From Pseudomonas fulva NBRC 16637 = DSM 17717 (GTDB taxonomy: Bacteria > Pseudomonadota > Gammaproteobacteria > Pseudomonadales > Pseudomonadaceae): DNA of 64,000 bases. Where the stretch lies: the NCBI RefSeq assembly GCF_000730565.1, contig NZ_BBIQ01000008.1, positions 62,001 to 126,000 on the forward strand, in the 5' to 3' direction. The notes beneath the pieces were generated by a model. That model had not been told where the DNA came from and made no database searches. It saw nothing but the letters and a program-made list of their open reading frames with translations. Shown here piece by piece: positions 6,125 to 16,435 of the stretch. Both the position numbers and the translations under genes were made by a program. Position 1 is the stretch's first letter; each line of letters opens with the position of its first letter.

Positions 6125-8980
6125 ATGACCATCAACCTCGGCACTGCCAATGAGTTCATTGCCCGCCACATCGGGCCACGCAGCGAAGACGAGCAGGCCA
6201 TGCTCGCCACCCTGGGCTTCGACTCGCTGGAGGCCATGACCGACGCCGTCATCCCCGCCAGCATCAAGGGCACCAGCGTGCTGGGCACGGACGATGGGCA
6301 CAGCGAAGCGGATGCGCTCGCCGCCCTGAAGGCCATCGCCGGCAAGAACCAACTGTTCAAAAGTTACATAGGCCAGGGTTACTACAACACCCACACGCCC
6401 GCGCCCATCCTGCGCAATCTGCTGGAGAACCCGGCGTGGTACACCGCGTACACGCCCTACCAGCCAGAAATTTCCCAGGGCCGGCTGGAAGCTCTGCTCA
6501 ATTTCCAGACCCTAATCAGCGACCTCACAGGGTTACCGATCGCCAATGCGTCGCTGCTCGATGAGGCAACGGCCGCTGCCGAGGCCATGACGTTCTGCAA
6601 GCGCCTGTCGAAGAACAAGGCCAGCAACCGCTTCTTTGCCTCAATGCATTGCCACCCCCAGACCCTCGATGTACTGCGTACCCGCGCTGAACCTCTGGGC
6701 ATCGAAGTCGTGATAGGCGACGAGCAGACGCTCGACGATGCCAGCCCGTTCTTCGGCGCCTTGCTGCAATACCCCGCCAGCACCGGTGGTATCTTCGATT
6801 ACCGGGAGGTGGTGCAACGGTTCCACCACGCCAATGCGCTGGTGGCCGTGGCGGCGGACCTGTTGGCCTTGACCCTGTTGACCCCGCCTGGCGAGTTCGA
6901 GGCCGATGTGGCCATTGGCAGCGCCCAGCGCTTTGGCGTGCCCCTGGGCTTCGGCGGGCCTCATGCGGCCTACTTCGCTACCCGCGATGCCTTCAAGCGC
7001 GACATGCCAGGGCGCCTGGTGGGCGTGTCGATAGACCGCTTCGGCAAGACGGCACTGCGCTTGGCCATGCAGACACGTGAGCAGCACATTCGCCGCGAAA
7101 AGGCCACCAGCAACATCTGCACCGCCCAGGTGCTGCTTGCCAACATTGCCAGCATGTTCGCCGTCTATCACGGCCCTGAAGGTCTCACGCGCATTGCCCA
7201 ACGTACCCATAGCCTGACCGCCATCCTGGCCCAGGGCTTGCGTGCAATGGCTGTGACGGTGGTGGGCGACACGGCATTCGACACCCTGACCCTGGCCACT
7301 GGCGATGCCACCCTCGGCCTGCACGAAAAAGCCCGTGCACAAGGCATCAACCTGCGTCAGGTCGATGCCGGCCATGTGGGCGTATCGCTGGACGAAACCA
7401 CCACTCCGGCGGATGTGCAGGCGCTGTGGCAGCTGCTTGGCGATGGTCAAACGCAACCTGACTTCCAGGCGCTGGCCGCCAGCAGCGGTACGCTGCTGCC
7501 CGAGGCCTTGCTGCGCCGCTCGACGTTCCTGGAACACCCCGTGTTCAACCGCTATCACAGCGAAACGGAGTTGATGCGTTACCTGCGCAAGCTGGCCGAC
7601 AAGGACTTGGCCCTGGACCGCAGCATGATCCCGCTGGGCTCGTGCACCATGAAACTCAACGCTGCCAGTGAAATGATCCCGGTCACCTGGGCAGAATTCG
7701 GCAACCTGCACCCCTTCGCCCCGGCGCAGCAGAGCCAGGGCTACCTGCAATTGACGTCGGAGTTGGAGGCCATGCTCTGCGCAGCCACGGGCTACGATGC
7801 CGTATCGCTGCAACCTAACGCCGGTTCTCAGGGCGAGTACGCGGGCCTGCTGGCGATCCGCGCCTATCACCGCAGCCGCAACGAGGGGCATCGCGACATC
7901 TGCCTGATCCCTTCTTCAGCCCACGGCACTAACCCGGCAACGGCCAACATGGCCGGCATGCAGGTGGTGGTCACGGCCTGCGACGCGCGCGGCAACGTCG
8001 ACGTTGCCGACCTGCGTGCCAAGGCCATCGAGCACCGTGAACGCCTGGCAGCGCTGATGATCACCTACCCGTCCACCCACGGGGTGTTCGAGGAGGCGAT
8101 CGGCGAGATTTGCGCCATCATCCACGACAACGGCGGCCAGGTTTACATCGACGGTGCCAACATGAACGCCATGGTCGGTCTGTGCGCACCGGGCAAATTC
8201 GGGGGCGATGTGTCGCACCTGAACCTGCACAAGACCTTCTGCATTCCCCATGGCGGCGGTGGTCCGGGCGTTGGGCCGATCGGTGTGAAATCGCACCTGG
8301 CGCCCTTCCTCCCGGGCCATGCTGCCCTGGGCACTGCCGAAGGCGTGGTATGCGCCGCACCCTTCGGCAGCGCCAGCATCCTGCCGATCACCTGGATGTA
8401 CATTCGCATGATGGGCGGCGCAGGGCTCAAACGGGCTTCGCAGATGGCCATCCTCAATGCCAACTACATCGCCCGCCGCCTGGAGGAGCACTACCCGGTG
8501 CTGTACACCGGCGGCAATGGCCTGGTCGCCCACGAATGCATCCTGGACCTGCGCCCGCTCAAGGACAGCAGTGGCATCAGCGTCGACGACGTGGCCAAGC
8601 GGTTGATCGACTACGGCTTCCATGCCCCGACCATGTCGTTCCCGGTGGCAGGCACGCTGATGATTGAGCCGACCGAAAGCGAATCCCGGGAAGAACTGGA
8701 CAGGTTCTGCGCGGCCATGATCCAGATCCGCGAGGAAATCCGCGCGGTAGAGGACGGCACGCTGGACAAGGATGACAACCCGCTCAAGAACGCGCCGCAC
8801 ACCGCAGCGGAACTGGTGGGCGAATGGGCTCATGGTTACTCCCGCGAGCAAGCGGTCTACCCGCTGCCTGGCCTGGTGGAAAGCAAGTACTGGCCGCCTG
8901 TGAGCCGGGTCGACAACGTCTTCGGCGACCGCAACCTGGTCTGTGCCTGCCCCTCGATCGAAAGCTACCAGGACGCCTGA
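6125..8980 (+). CDS. gcvP: Glycine dehydrogenase (aminomethyl-transferring), P protein
   Basis: 951 aa, a full-length homodimeric-type P protein with fused N- and C-terminal halves. It decarboxylates glycine and passes the methylamine to lipoyl-GcvH, using PLP. The PLP lysine lies in [19 protein letters not shown] (K703). The N-terminal region ([22 protein letters not shown]) and the C-terminal EPTESES motif are also typical. It begins 11 bp after gcvH, so translation is closely linked. Confidence 0.97.
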   Translation: MTINLGTANEFIARHIGPRSEDEQAMLATLGFDSLEAMTDAVIPASIKGTSVLGTDDGHSEADALAALKAIAGKNQLFKSYIGQGYYNTHTPAPILRNLLENPAWYTAYTPYQPEISQGRLEALLNFQTLISDLTGLPIANASLLDEATAAAEAMTFCKRLSKNKASNRFFASMHCHPQTLDVLRTRAEPLGIEVVIGDEQTLDDASPFFGALLQYPASTGGIFDYREVVQRFHHANALVAVAADLLALTLLTPPGEFEADVAIGSAQRFGVPLGFGGPHAAYFATRDAFKRDMPGRLVGVSIDRFGKTALRLAMQTREQHIRREKATSNICTAQVLLANIASMFAVYHGPEGLTRIAQRTHSLTAILAQGLRAMAVTVVGDTAFDTLTLATGDATLGLHEKARAQGINLRQVDAGHVGVSLDETTTPADVQALWQLLGDGQTQPDFQALAASSGTLLPEALLRRSTFLEHPVFNRYHSETELMRYLRKLADKDLALDRSMIPLGSCTMKLNAASEMIPVTWAEFGNLHPFAPAQQSQGYLQLTSELEAMLCAATGYDAVSLQPNAGSQGEYAGLLAIRAYHRSRNEGHRDICLIPSSAHGTNPATANMAGMQVVVTACDARGNVDVADLRAKAIEHRERLAALMITYPSTHGVFEEAIGEICAIIHDNGGQVYIDGANMNAMVGLCAPGKFGGDVSHLNLHKTFCIPHGGGGPGVGPIGVKSHLAPFLPGHAALGTAEGVVCAAPFGSASILPITWMYIRMMGGAGLKRASQMAILNANYIARRLEEHYPVLYTGGNGLVAHECILDLRPLKDSSGISVDDVAKRLIDYGFHAPTMSFPVAGTLMIEPTESESREELDRFCAAMIQIREEIRAVEDGTLDKDDNPLKNAPHTAAELVGEWAHGYSREQAVYPLPGLVESKYWPPVSRVDNVFGDRNLVCACPSIESYQDA

Positions 8981-9013
8981 CAGCGCCGGATCGTGAGTGT
9001 GTCATTCGCCTGG

Positions 9014-9039
9014 CGGTCAATGTCCCCGGACATTGACCG
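9014..9039 (+). other. Perfect 12-bp palindromic hairpin between gcvP and gcvT
   Basis: CGGTCAATGTCC (9014-9025), a CC centre and GGACATTGACCG (9028-9039) form an uninterrupted stem in the 82-bp gap. In P. aeruginosa this position holds glyA2 and sdaA. The hairpin has no U-tract; it may set the gcvT:gcvP transcript ratio or mark the deletion junction. Structure seen; role inferred. Confidence 0.6.
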
Positions 9040-9062
9040 AAAACCCATGCAAGGAGTCATCG

Positions 9063-10184
9063 ATGTCCGAAACACTGCTCAAAACCCCACTGCATGCCCT
9101 GCACCTGGAACTGGGCGCGCGCATGGTGCCCTTCGCGGGCTACGACATGCCGGTGCAGTACCCCCTGGGCGTGCTTAAAGAGCACCTGCACACCCGAGAA
9201 CAGGCCGGGTTGTTCGACGTCTCGCACATGGGGCAGATACTGCTCAAGGGTAGCGACGCTGCCAGTGCGCTGGAAACGCTGGTGCCGGTCGATATCATCG
9301 ACCTGCCCGTTGGCATGCAGCGCTACGCCATGTTCACCAACGAACACGGCGGCATCCTCGACGACCTGATGGTCGCCAACCTGGGTGACGACACGCTGCT
9401 GCTGGTGGTGAACGCCGCCTGCAAGGATCAGGACCTGGCGCACTTGCAGCGGCATATCAGCCAACGTTGCGAGGTCCAGCCACTGTTCGATCAACGTGCT
9501 CTGCTCGCCTTGCAAGGGCCGGCAGCGGCCAAGGTCCTGCAGCGTCTGGCGCATGAAGTGGCGGACATGACGTTCATGCAGGTGCGACCTGTCACGTTGC
9601 TGGGCCACCTGTGCTGGGTCAGTCGGTCGGGCTACACCGGGGAGGATGGTTATGAAATCTCCGTGCCGGTGGCAGGTGCCGAGACGCTCGCCAGAGCGCT
9701 GCTCAAGCAGCCAGAGGTCCAGCCGATCGGGCTGGGGGCCCGTGACTCGTTGCGTCTGGAAGCCGGCCTGTGCCTGTATGGCCATGACATGAACGCCGAC
9801 ACTTCACCCGTGCAGGCGAACTTGTTGTGGGCAATGTCCAAGTCGCGCCGGGCCGATGGTGCGCGTGCTGGGGGCTTTCCGGGCGCACAGGCCATCTTCG
9901 ATCAGCAACGTGAGGGTGTGAAACGCAAGCGGGTCGGTTTGCTGCCCCAGGAACGCACGCCTGTACGCGAAGGCGCCGAGATTGTCGATGCAGAAGGCAC
10001 CTCGGTTGGCACCATCTGCAGTGGCGGCTTTGGACCCACACTCAGTGCCCCTGTGGCGATGGGTTATGTGGACACCGAACAGTCCGCACTGGACACGCTT
10101 CTATATGCACTCGTGCGTGGAAAGAAGGTGGCCTTGAAAGTCAGTAAAACCCCATTCGTTGCGCCCCGTTACTATCGCGGTTGA
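9063..10184 (+). CDS. gcvT: Glycine cleavage system T protein (aminomethyltransferase)
   Basis: 373 aa. It transfers the methylene group from aminomethyl-lipoyl-GcvH to tetrahydrofolate and releases ammonia. The start MSETLLKTPLHALH was chosen because AAGGAG (9051-9056) lies just upstream; a longer frame from 8997 has no family similarity. The motifs GLFDVSHMGQ, SRSGYTGEDGYEIS and the C-terminal GFGPTLSAPVAMGYV are typical of GcvT. Third gene of the operon, with no glyA or sdaA between it and gcvP. Confidence 0.95.
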   Translation: MSETLLKTPLHALHLELGARMVPFAGYDMPVQYPLGVLKEHLHTREQAGLFDVSHMGQILLKGSDAASALETLVPVDIIDLPVGMQRYAMFTNEHGGILDDLMVANLGDDTLLLVVNAACKDQDLAHLQRHISQRCEVQPLFDQRALLALQGPAAAKVLQRLAHEVADMTFMQVRPVTLLGHLCWVSRSGYTGEDGYEISVPVAGAETLARALLKQPEVQPIGLGARDSLRLEAGLCLYGHDMNADTSPVQANLLWAMSKSRRADGARAGGFPGAQAIFDQQREGVKRKRVGLLPQERTPVREGAEIVDAEGTSVGTICSGGFGPTLSAPVAMGYVDTEQSALDTLLYALVRGKKVALKVSKTPFVAPRYYRG

Positions 10185-10204
10185 GGCAGACTCATCAGCG
10201 GCGT

Positions 10205-10239
10205 GGCAACGTTCGGCATCTTCGTTTGCGAACGTTGCC
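10205..10239 (+). terminator. Stem-loop after gcvT
   Basis: GGCAACGTTCG (10205-10215) and CGAACGTTGCC (10229-10239) form a perfect 11-bp stem with a 13-nt loop 20 bp after the gcvT stop. There is no T-run, so it is probably a 3' stability element or Rho-assisted end rather than a classical intrinsic terminator. Confidence 0.5.
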
Positions 10240-10541
10240 CGCGCCACTGCGAACATGGCGCCAGGCCAGGCACCATGCACTGTTCGGCGGTTTGGCCGCT
10301 GGTTGTAAAACAGTCACTTTCCACCCGCTGGAAGGCTTGTTTTTCGCTCGGCAGTTGGCGTAGAGTCAACGCACTGTGTTTGCATGGGTCGCAACAGTTC
10401 GTGACCTGGGCCAGTAGCCGCAATCTGCTACAACCCGTTCGACGTCTCTTACTTTCCTGCAACCCAGCCCAGTACTCTTTTGCTTGTTTGAAAGCGAAAG
10501 AAAACTGTCATCCAAACCTAAGTTTCATAGGAAATAAGATT
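10240..10541 (+). promoter_or_regulatory. Upstream region and probable long leader of the cold-shock gene
   Basis: About 300 bp without a gene. A long, AT-leaning leader with a GAAAGCGAAAGAAA stretch near 10491 precedes the csp start; AGGA (10529-10532) is the ribosome binding site. Long 5' leaders are usual for temperature-responsive csp mRNAs, but no exact promoter could be assigned. Confidence 0.35.
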
Positions 10542-10754
10542 ATGTCTACCCGTCAGAACGGTATCGTCAAGTGGTTCAATGACGAAAAAGGCTACGGCTT
10601 CATCACCCCAGAAAGCGGTGCTGATCTGTTCGTGCACTTCCGCGCCATCGAAGGCAACGGCTTCAAAAGCCTGAAAGAAGGCCAGAAGGTCACTTTCGAA
10701 GCCGTTCAAGGCCAAAAAGGTATGCAAGCTGACAAGGTACAGGTTGCTGAATAA
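10542..10754 (+). CDS. cspA: Cold-shock domain protein (CspA family)
   Basis: 70 aa, a single OB-fold cold-shock domain. RNP1 (KGYGFI) and RNP2 (DLFVHF) are intact, together with the leading [11 protein letters not shown]. Such proteins bind single-stranded RNA or DNA and melt mRNA structure in the cytoplasm. The gene is monocistronic: a long leader precedes it and a strong intrinsic terminator follows. Which of the several Pseudomonas csp paralogues this is, and whether it is cold-inducible, cannot be told from the sequence. Confidence 0.93.
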   Translation: MSTRQNGIVKWFNDEKGYGFITPESGADLFVHFRAIEGNGFKSLKEGQKVTFEAVQGQKGMQADKVQVAE

Positions 10755-10770
10755 GCCTTGTCACCTTCCA

Positions 10771-10803
10771 AAAAGCCCCTGCTCAGTGCAGGGGCTTTTT
10801 TTT
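10771..10803 (+). terminator. Intrinsic terminator of the cold-shock gene
   Basis: AAAGCCCCTGC (10772-10782), a short loop and GCAGGGGCTTT form a strong GC stem followed by an eight-base T-tract ending at 10803. It is 17 bp past the stop codon. Confidence 0.92.
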
Positions 10804-10843
10804 GCCCGTAGAATGGCGCCTTTGCATGATGGAGCTGTTCTGC

Positions 10844-11332
10844 ATGTCCAAGCCTGTGCTGCTTCCCCAAGGTGATTTCCCTCCGGTCGGCCTGGGCAGG
10901 CGCCTGGCCGCGGTGTTCTATGACTTTTTACTGTGTACGGCCCTGCTGATCGTCACTGCGGGCCTCTACAAGATGGTCCAGATGGCGATCATCGGCCAAC
11001 AGCGTATGCGCGAACTTACCGAAGCAGGCGCGCTCGACGGCGACCCTTTGCTGTCCACGGTGCTGCTGTTCGTGCTGTTCGGTTTCTTCGCCAAGTTCTG
11101 GACCCATGGCGGGCAGACGCTGGGCATGCAGGTCTGGGGCGTGCGTGTGCAGAACGCCGATGGCTCGCCCATCACGCTCTGGCAGGCGCTGTTGCGGTTT
11201 GTCGTTTCCATTGCCTCGTGGCTGTGCCTGGGACTGGGTTTTTTCTGGGCCCTGATCGACAAGCGCAAACGCAGCTGGCATGACATCTACTCCGAGAGCC
11301 AACTGGTTCGAGTCCCCAAGCCGAAGAAATGA
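10844..11332 (+). CDS. RDD-family membrane protein
   Basis: 162 aa. The ATG at 10844 (MSKPVLLPQ) has GGAG at 10831-10834; a frame open from 10802 would start inside the preceding terminator's T-tract and was rejected. The RDD signature is visible: GRRLAAVFYDFLLC in the first membrane segment, a second segment, then GQTLGMQVWGVRVQNADG and SWHDIYSESQLVRV. Three membrane segments are likely. RDD proteins are poorly understood; some act in Na+/H+ transport. No partner gene is apparent. Confidence 0.85.
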   Translation: MSKPVLLPQGDFPPVGLGRRLAAVFYDFLLCTALLIVTAGLYKMVQMAIIGQQRMRELTEAGALDGDPLLSTVLLFVLFGFFAKFWTHGGQTLGMQVWGVRVQNADGSPITLWQALLRFVVSIASWLCLGLGFFWALIDKRKRSWHDIYSESQLVRVPKPKK

Positions 11333-11368
11333 GCGCTCTACTCAAGCGGCAGCGGCCATGAAACACAA

Positions 11369-11388
11369 GGGGCCGCAATAGCGGCCCC
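11369..11388. terminator. Hairpin between convergent RDD gene and lptG
   Basis: GGGGCCGC (11369-11376), AATA loop, GCGGCCCC (11381-11388): a perfect stem in the gap between two converging genes. T-tracts are absent, so the terminator call is moderate. Confidence 0.55.
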
Positions 11389-11426
11389 CAGGGTCAAGCA
11401 CGCAGCCATGGGGCTGCGCAGCAGGC

Positions 11427-12488
11427 TTATCCAGCGCGGCGCAACAACCACAAGCCTGCCACGGCACAGATGCCGGCTGGCAGCACCACCGCAAGCAACG
11501 GCGGGAAGCCGAACACCTGGCTGGATGGGCCCAGCAGGTCCTGAGCGATACGGAACACGAAGCCCACCAGCACGCCGGTGAAGACACGCTGACCAAGCGT
11601 CACCGAGCGCAGCGGGCCGAAGATGAACGAAATGGCCATGAGTACCAGGGCTGCCGTGATGGCCGGTTGCAGGACCTTGGTCCAGAACGCCAGCCAGTAG
11701 CGGGCATTGTTCAACCCTTGGTCGGACAGGCAGTGGATGTAGTCCCACAGGCCGGTGATCGACAGCGATTCAGGCGCCAGCACCACCGTGTTGAGCAACT
11801 GCGGCGTGACCGACACATCCCACTGTTCTTCAGGGTTTTGCACGACTTCGGTACGGTCACCATGGAACAGCGTGGTGCGCACATCGGTCAGCAGCCAGTG
11901 ATCGTTTTCGTAACGCGCCCGGCGCGCGAAGCTGGAGCTGATGATCTTGCGCTGGTCGTCGAACCGGTAGCGGGTCACACCCAGCAGAAGGCCGTTGGGC
12001 TGCACGGAGTTGATGTGCACGAACTCCTCGCCCTGCCGGTGCCACATGCCGCGCTTGGAGCTTTGCGCTTCACCGCCACCCTGGGCGAGGGAGCGATCGG
12101 CCTGGGCTTTGTTTTCGGTAACCGGTGCCACGTACTCGCCGATCAGCAGGCCAACCAGCATCAGCACCAGCATTGGTTTCATCACCGCCCAGACGATGCG
12201 ACCGATCGACACCCCAGCAGCGCGCATGATGGTCAGCTCGCTGCTGCTGGCCAGCGTACCCAGGCCGATCAGGCAGCCGATGAGCGCGGCCATCGGCAGC
12301 ATGTCGTACAGGCGCCGCGGTGCGGTAAGCAGCACGTACTTGCCTGCTTCGAGCACCGTGTAGGTATCGCTCAGGTCGCCCATTTCGTCGATGAAGGCGA
12401 ACAGCGAGGCCAGCCCCAGGATGATGCCCAGGACAGCCAGAATAGCCACCAGCACGCTTTGGCCGATATAACGATCGAGCTTAGCCAC
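11427..12488 (-). CDS. lptG: LPS export ABC transporter permease LptG
   Basis: 353 aa from the GTG at 12488 (VAKLDRYIGQSVLVAIL), the conserved LptG start; an in-frame ATG at 12503 adds five residues and is less likely. LptG pairs with LptF as the six-helix permeases of LptB2FG, which extracts LPS from the inner membrane and pushes it along the LptC-A-D bridge. Membrane segments lie at about 10-35, 50-80, 95-115 and three near the C-terminus, with a periplasmic jellyroll between. The GTG overlaps the last 8 nt of lptF, so translation is probably coupled. Confidence 0.94.
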   Translation of the reverse strand: MAKLDRYIGQSVLVAILAVLGIILGLASLFAFIDEMGDLSDTYTVLEAGKYVLLTAPRRLYDMLPMAALIGCLIGLGTLASSSELTIMRAAGVSIGRIVWAVMKPMLVLMLVGLLIGEYVAPVTENKAQADRSLAQGGGEAQSSKRGMWHRQGEEFVHINSVQPNGLLLGVTRYRFDDQRKIISSSFARRARYENDHWLLTDVRTTLFHGDRTEVVQNPEEQWDVSVTPQLLNTVVLAPESLSITGLWDYIHCLSDQGLNNARYWLAFWTKVLQPAITAALVLMAISFIFGPLRSVTLGQRVFTGVLVGFVFRIAQDLLGPSSQVFGFPPLLAVVLPAGICAVAGLWLLRRAG

Positions 12489-13596
12489 GGGCCACCTCCG
12501 CACGACGGGCTGCGCGCTTGAGGCGAAGAGGTTCCCAGTACATCAGGCCCAGGCCGATGAGCAGGAACAGCCCATGCACCCACCACATGCCAAGGGCGAT
12601 GGGCAGCTTGCCCTTCTCGAGTGCACCGCGCACGGAAATCAGCATTGTCAGGTACGCCATGTACAGGAGGATGGCTGGCAGCAGCTTGAGGAAACGCCCC
12701 TGCCGAGGATTGGCCCGTGACAGCGGCACGGCGAGCAGGGTCACGATGAACACCAGGATCGGCAGTGACAGACGCCATTGCAACTCGGCGCGTTCACGCA
12801 GGTCCGTAGCGCCGAATAGTTGGGTAGTGGGAATGGCCTCCCGCTCGGTGACCTCCTCGCTGACTTCAGGCTTGGGCAACAACACGCCATAGGTGTCGTA
12901 CTTGATGGCGCGGTAGTCGGCCTGGCCTGGGTTGCCGTCGTAGCGGTAGCCGTTTTCGAGCACCAGATAACGGTTGCCATCGGCCTGGATTTCCTGGTGC
13001 CCGCGCTCGGCCACCAGCACCGACGGGGCGCGGTCCTTGGTCTTGTCCTGGTTGAAGCGTTTTTCGGAGATGAACACGCCGCCCAGGTTTACCCGGTCAT
13101 CTGAAAGCTGCTCGGTGTAGGTCACCCGCGAACCATCGCGCAGGGTCTGGAAGCGGCCCGGCACCAGGGTGTCGAATTCGGTCAGGGCATCCTGCTGGCT
13201 GATGATCTTCTGCACCTGGGCCACGCCCAGGGGTGCAAGGCTCAGGCTCAGCCAGGCCACCAGCAGGGCCACCAGCGCTGCAGGCGCCATGGTCATGGCC
13301 AGCAAGCGCTGCTGGCTCATGCCGGTGGCCGACAGCACGGTCATTTCGCTTTCCAGGTACAGCCGGCCATAGGCCAGCAGAATACCCAGGAACAACCCCA
13401 GCGGCAGGATCAGTTGCAGGAAGCCCGGCAGGCGGAACCCCATGATCAGGAACAGAACGCCAGGGTCGAGCACCCCCTGTGCAGCCTGGGCCAGGTATTT
13501 GATGAAGCGCCCGCTCATGATGATCACCAGCAGCACGGCGCTGACGGCGCTCAAGGTCACCAGGACCTCGCGGGAAAGATAACGAAAGACGATCAA
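12481..13596 (-). CDS. lptF: LPS export ABC transporter permease LptF
   Basis: 371 aa beginning at a TTG codon (13596, LIVFRYLSREVLVTLSAVSA, initiated as Met), preceded by AGGAG at 8-nt spacing; this is the conserved LptF N-terminus, whereas the frame upstream to 13632 is not conserved. Together with LptG it forms the permease of LptB2FG. Three N-terminal membrane helices, a periplasmic beta-jellyroll (about 130-260) and three C-terminal helices are visible. It is divergent from pepA, the usual gammaproteobacterial arrangement. The rare TTG start may keep expression modest. Confidence 0.93.
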   Translation of the reverse strand: MIVFRYLSREVLVTLSAVSAVLLVIIMSGRFIKYLAQAAQGVLDPGVLFLIMGFRLPGFLQLILPLGLFLGILLAYGRLYLESEMTVLSATGMSQQRLLAMTMAPAALVALLVAWLSLSLAPLGVAQVQKIISQQDALTEFDTLVPGRFQTLRDGSRVTYTEQLSDDRVNLGGVFISEKRFNQDKTKDRAPSVLVAERGHQEIQADGNRYLVLENGYRYDGNPGQADYRAIKYDTYGVLLPKPEVSEEVTEREAIPTTQLFGATDLRERAELQWRLSLPILVFIVTLLAVPLSRANPRQGRFLKLLPAILLYMAYLTMLISVRGALEKGKLPIALGMWWVHGLFLLIGLGLMYWEPLRLKRAARRAEVARG

Positions 13597-15391
<1,795 letters not shown>

Positions 15392-15399
15392 CGGCAACC

Positions 15400-15426
15400 G
15401 CCGGCAGTGCCTCGGGCATTGCCGGC
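15400..15426 (+). other. Hairpin between pepA and holC
   Basis: GCCGGCAGTGCC (15400-15411) pairs with GGCATTGCCGGC (15415-15426) with one G-U pair and a 3-nt loop. No U-tract follows, so it is probably an intercistronic stability element. Confidence 0.4.
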
Positions 15427-15439
15427 TGACGGAACCCAC

Positions 15440-15868
15440 ATGAGCAAAGTCGACTTCTACATACTGCCTACCGATTCGCTGGAGGCGCGCCTGGATTTCG
15501 CCTGCAAGCTGTGCGACAAAGCCTGGCGGCTCGGCCATCGCGTCTACCTGCACTGCCAGGATGAGGATCAGCGTGCCGCTTTGGACACGCGTTTATGGGC
15601 ATTCAGGGGCGAAGCCTTCGTGCCCCATGACCTGGCAGAAGATCACGCCGATGCGAGCGTGGCGCTTGGCGTCGGTGATCACGCCCAGGGGCACCAGGAC
15701 TTGTTGATCAACCTGGGCGCCGATGTTCCCGGCTTTGTCAGCCAGTTCGAGCGGGTTGCCGAGATCGTGGTTGAAGAGGCAGCGATCCGCCAATCGGCGC
15801 GTGAGCGATTCCGTTTCTACCGTGAACAAGGCTATGCTCTGCAAGACCACCGCTTACAGCGATTTTGA
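15440..15868 (+). CDS. holC: DNA polymerase III subunit chi
   Basis: 142 aa from ATG 15440 (MSKVDFYILPTDSLEARLDFACKL). Chi links the clamp-loader complex (through psi) to SSB. The N-terminal FYILP and ACKLCDKAWRLGHRVYLHC segments match the chi family, and FRGEAFVPHD is the conserved middle. It lies between pepA and valS as in many gammaproteobacteria, with one extra gene here before valS. Its stop overlaps the next start (TGATG). Confidence 0.92.
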   Translation: MSKVDFYILPTDSLEARLDFACKLCDKAWRLGHRVYLHCQDEDQRAALDTRLWAFRGEAFVPHDLAEDHADASVALGVGDHAQGHQDLLINLGADVPGFVSQFERVAEIVVEEAAIRQSARERFRFYREQGYALQDHRLQRF

Positions 15869-16221
15869 TGACGATGGACAAGCACGCTCCCCTGCCCGGC
15901 TCTACCCACCTGCTCGACGATCTTGAGTCGATTCGCCAATTGCTTGGCGATGCCGACCTGCAACCGCCTTTGCTCACCGACACGGTGGAGCAGGTGCCTG
16001 CACGCGTTGACGCCGCTGCCGATCCGGCTGCCAGCGACACCGCCCAGGACGACCCGCAGGCACGTCGCCAGGACACCCTGCTGCACCTTGAAAGCGAACT
16101 GCGCGCTGCAGCGCAGATGATCATGCAGGATGTGATCAACGACTTTACCCCGCACATCGAAAACGAGATCAAGCGTCGCCTCGATGCGCGCATCGAGCGG
16201 TTGATCAAGCGTTCGGAGTGA
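15868..16221 (+). CDS. Conserved hypothetical protein between holC and valS
   Basis: 117 aa, soluble and acidic in its N-terminal two-thirds, with a basic helical C-terminus (NEIKRRLDARIERLIKRSE) and a probable amphipathic helix before it (LHLESELRAAAQMIMQDVI). I do not recognise a characterised family; pseudomonads often carry such an ORF here. The ATG at 15868 overlaps the holC stop by one base; MDKHAPLPG at 15874 is an alternative start. Translational coupling to holC suggests a link to replication, but that is inference. Confidence 0.75.
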   Translation: MTMDKHAPLPGSTHLLDDLESIRQLLGDADLQPPLLTDTVEQVPARVDAAADPAASDTAQDDPQARRQDTLLHLESELRAAAQMIMQDVINDFTPHIENEIKRRLDARIERLIKRSE

Positions 16222-16435
16222 AGGGGCTACCGGGCACCTGCTCTTCACCCGCCTGCAAGCTACTGCTCCTACTGGCGAAGCTGTAACGTTCTGCTGCGGC
16301 GCAGGACGCTTGCCGTCACGCGGCTGTCTTTCCCCGCACCGGGCAAACCCGCCCAGCAGCCGCTTGTCGCCTGCGCCCTCCGGCTTGGTTATACTTCCCG
16401 GCTTTCCCGAATAAATGCACAGGGTCCCGCCGCGC

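Noticed and set aside
10802..10843. Longer N-terminus for the RDD protein
   Set aside because: The added codons begin in the T-tract of the csp terminator and there is a good ribosome site for the ATG at 10844.
16364..16395. TTGTCG / TATACT as a valS promoter
   Set aside because: Spacer of 20 bp is too long for a normal sigma-70 promoter; only the -10-like hexamer is mentioned.
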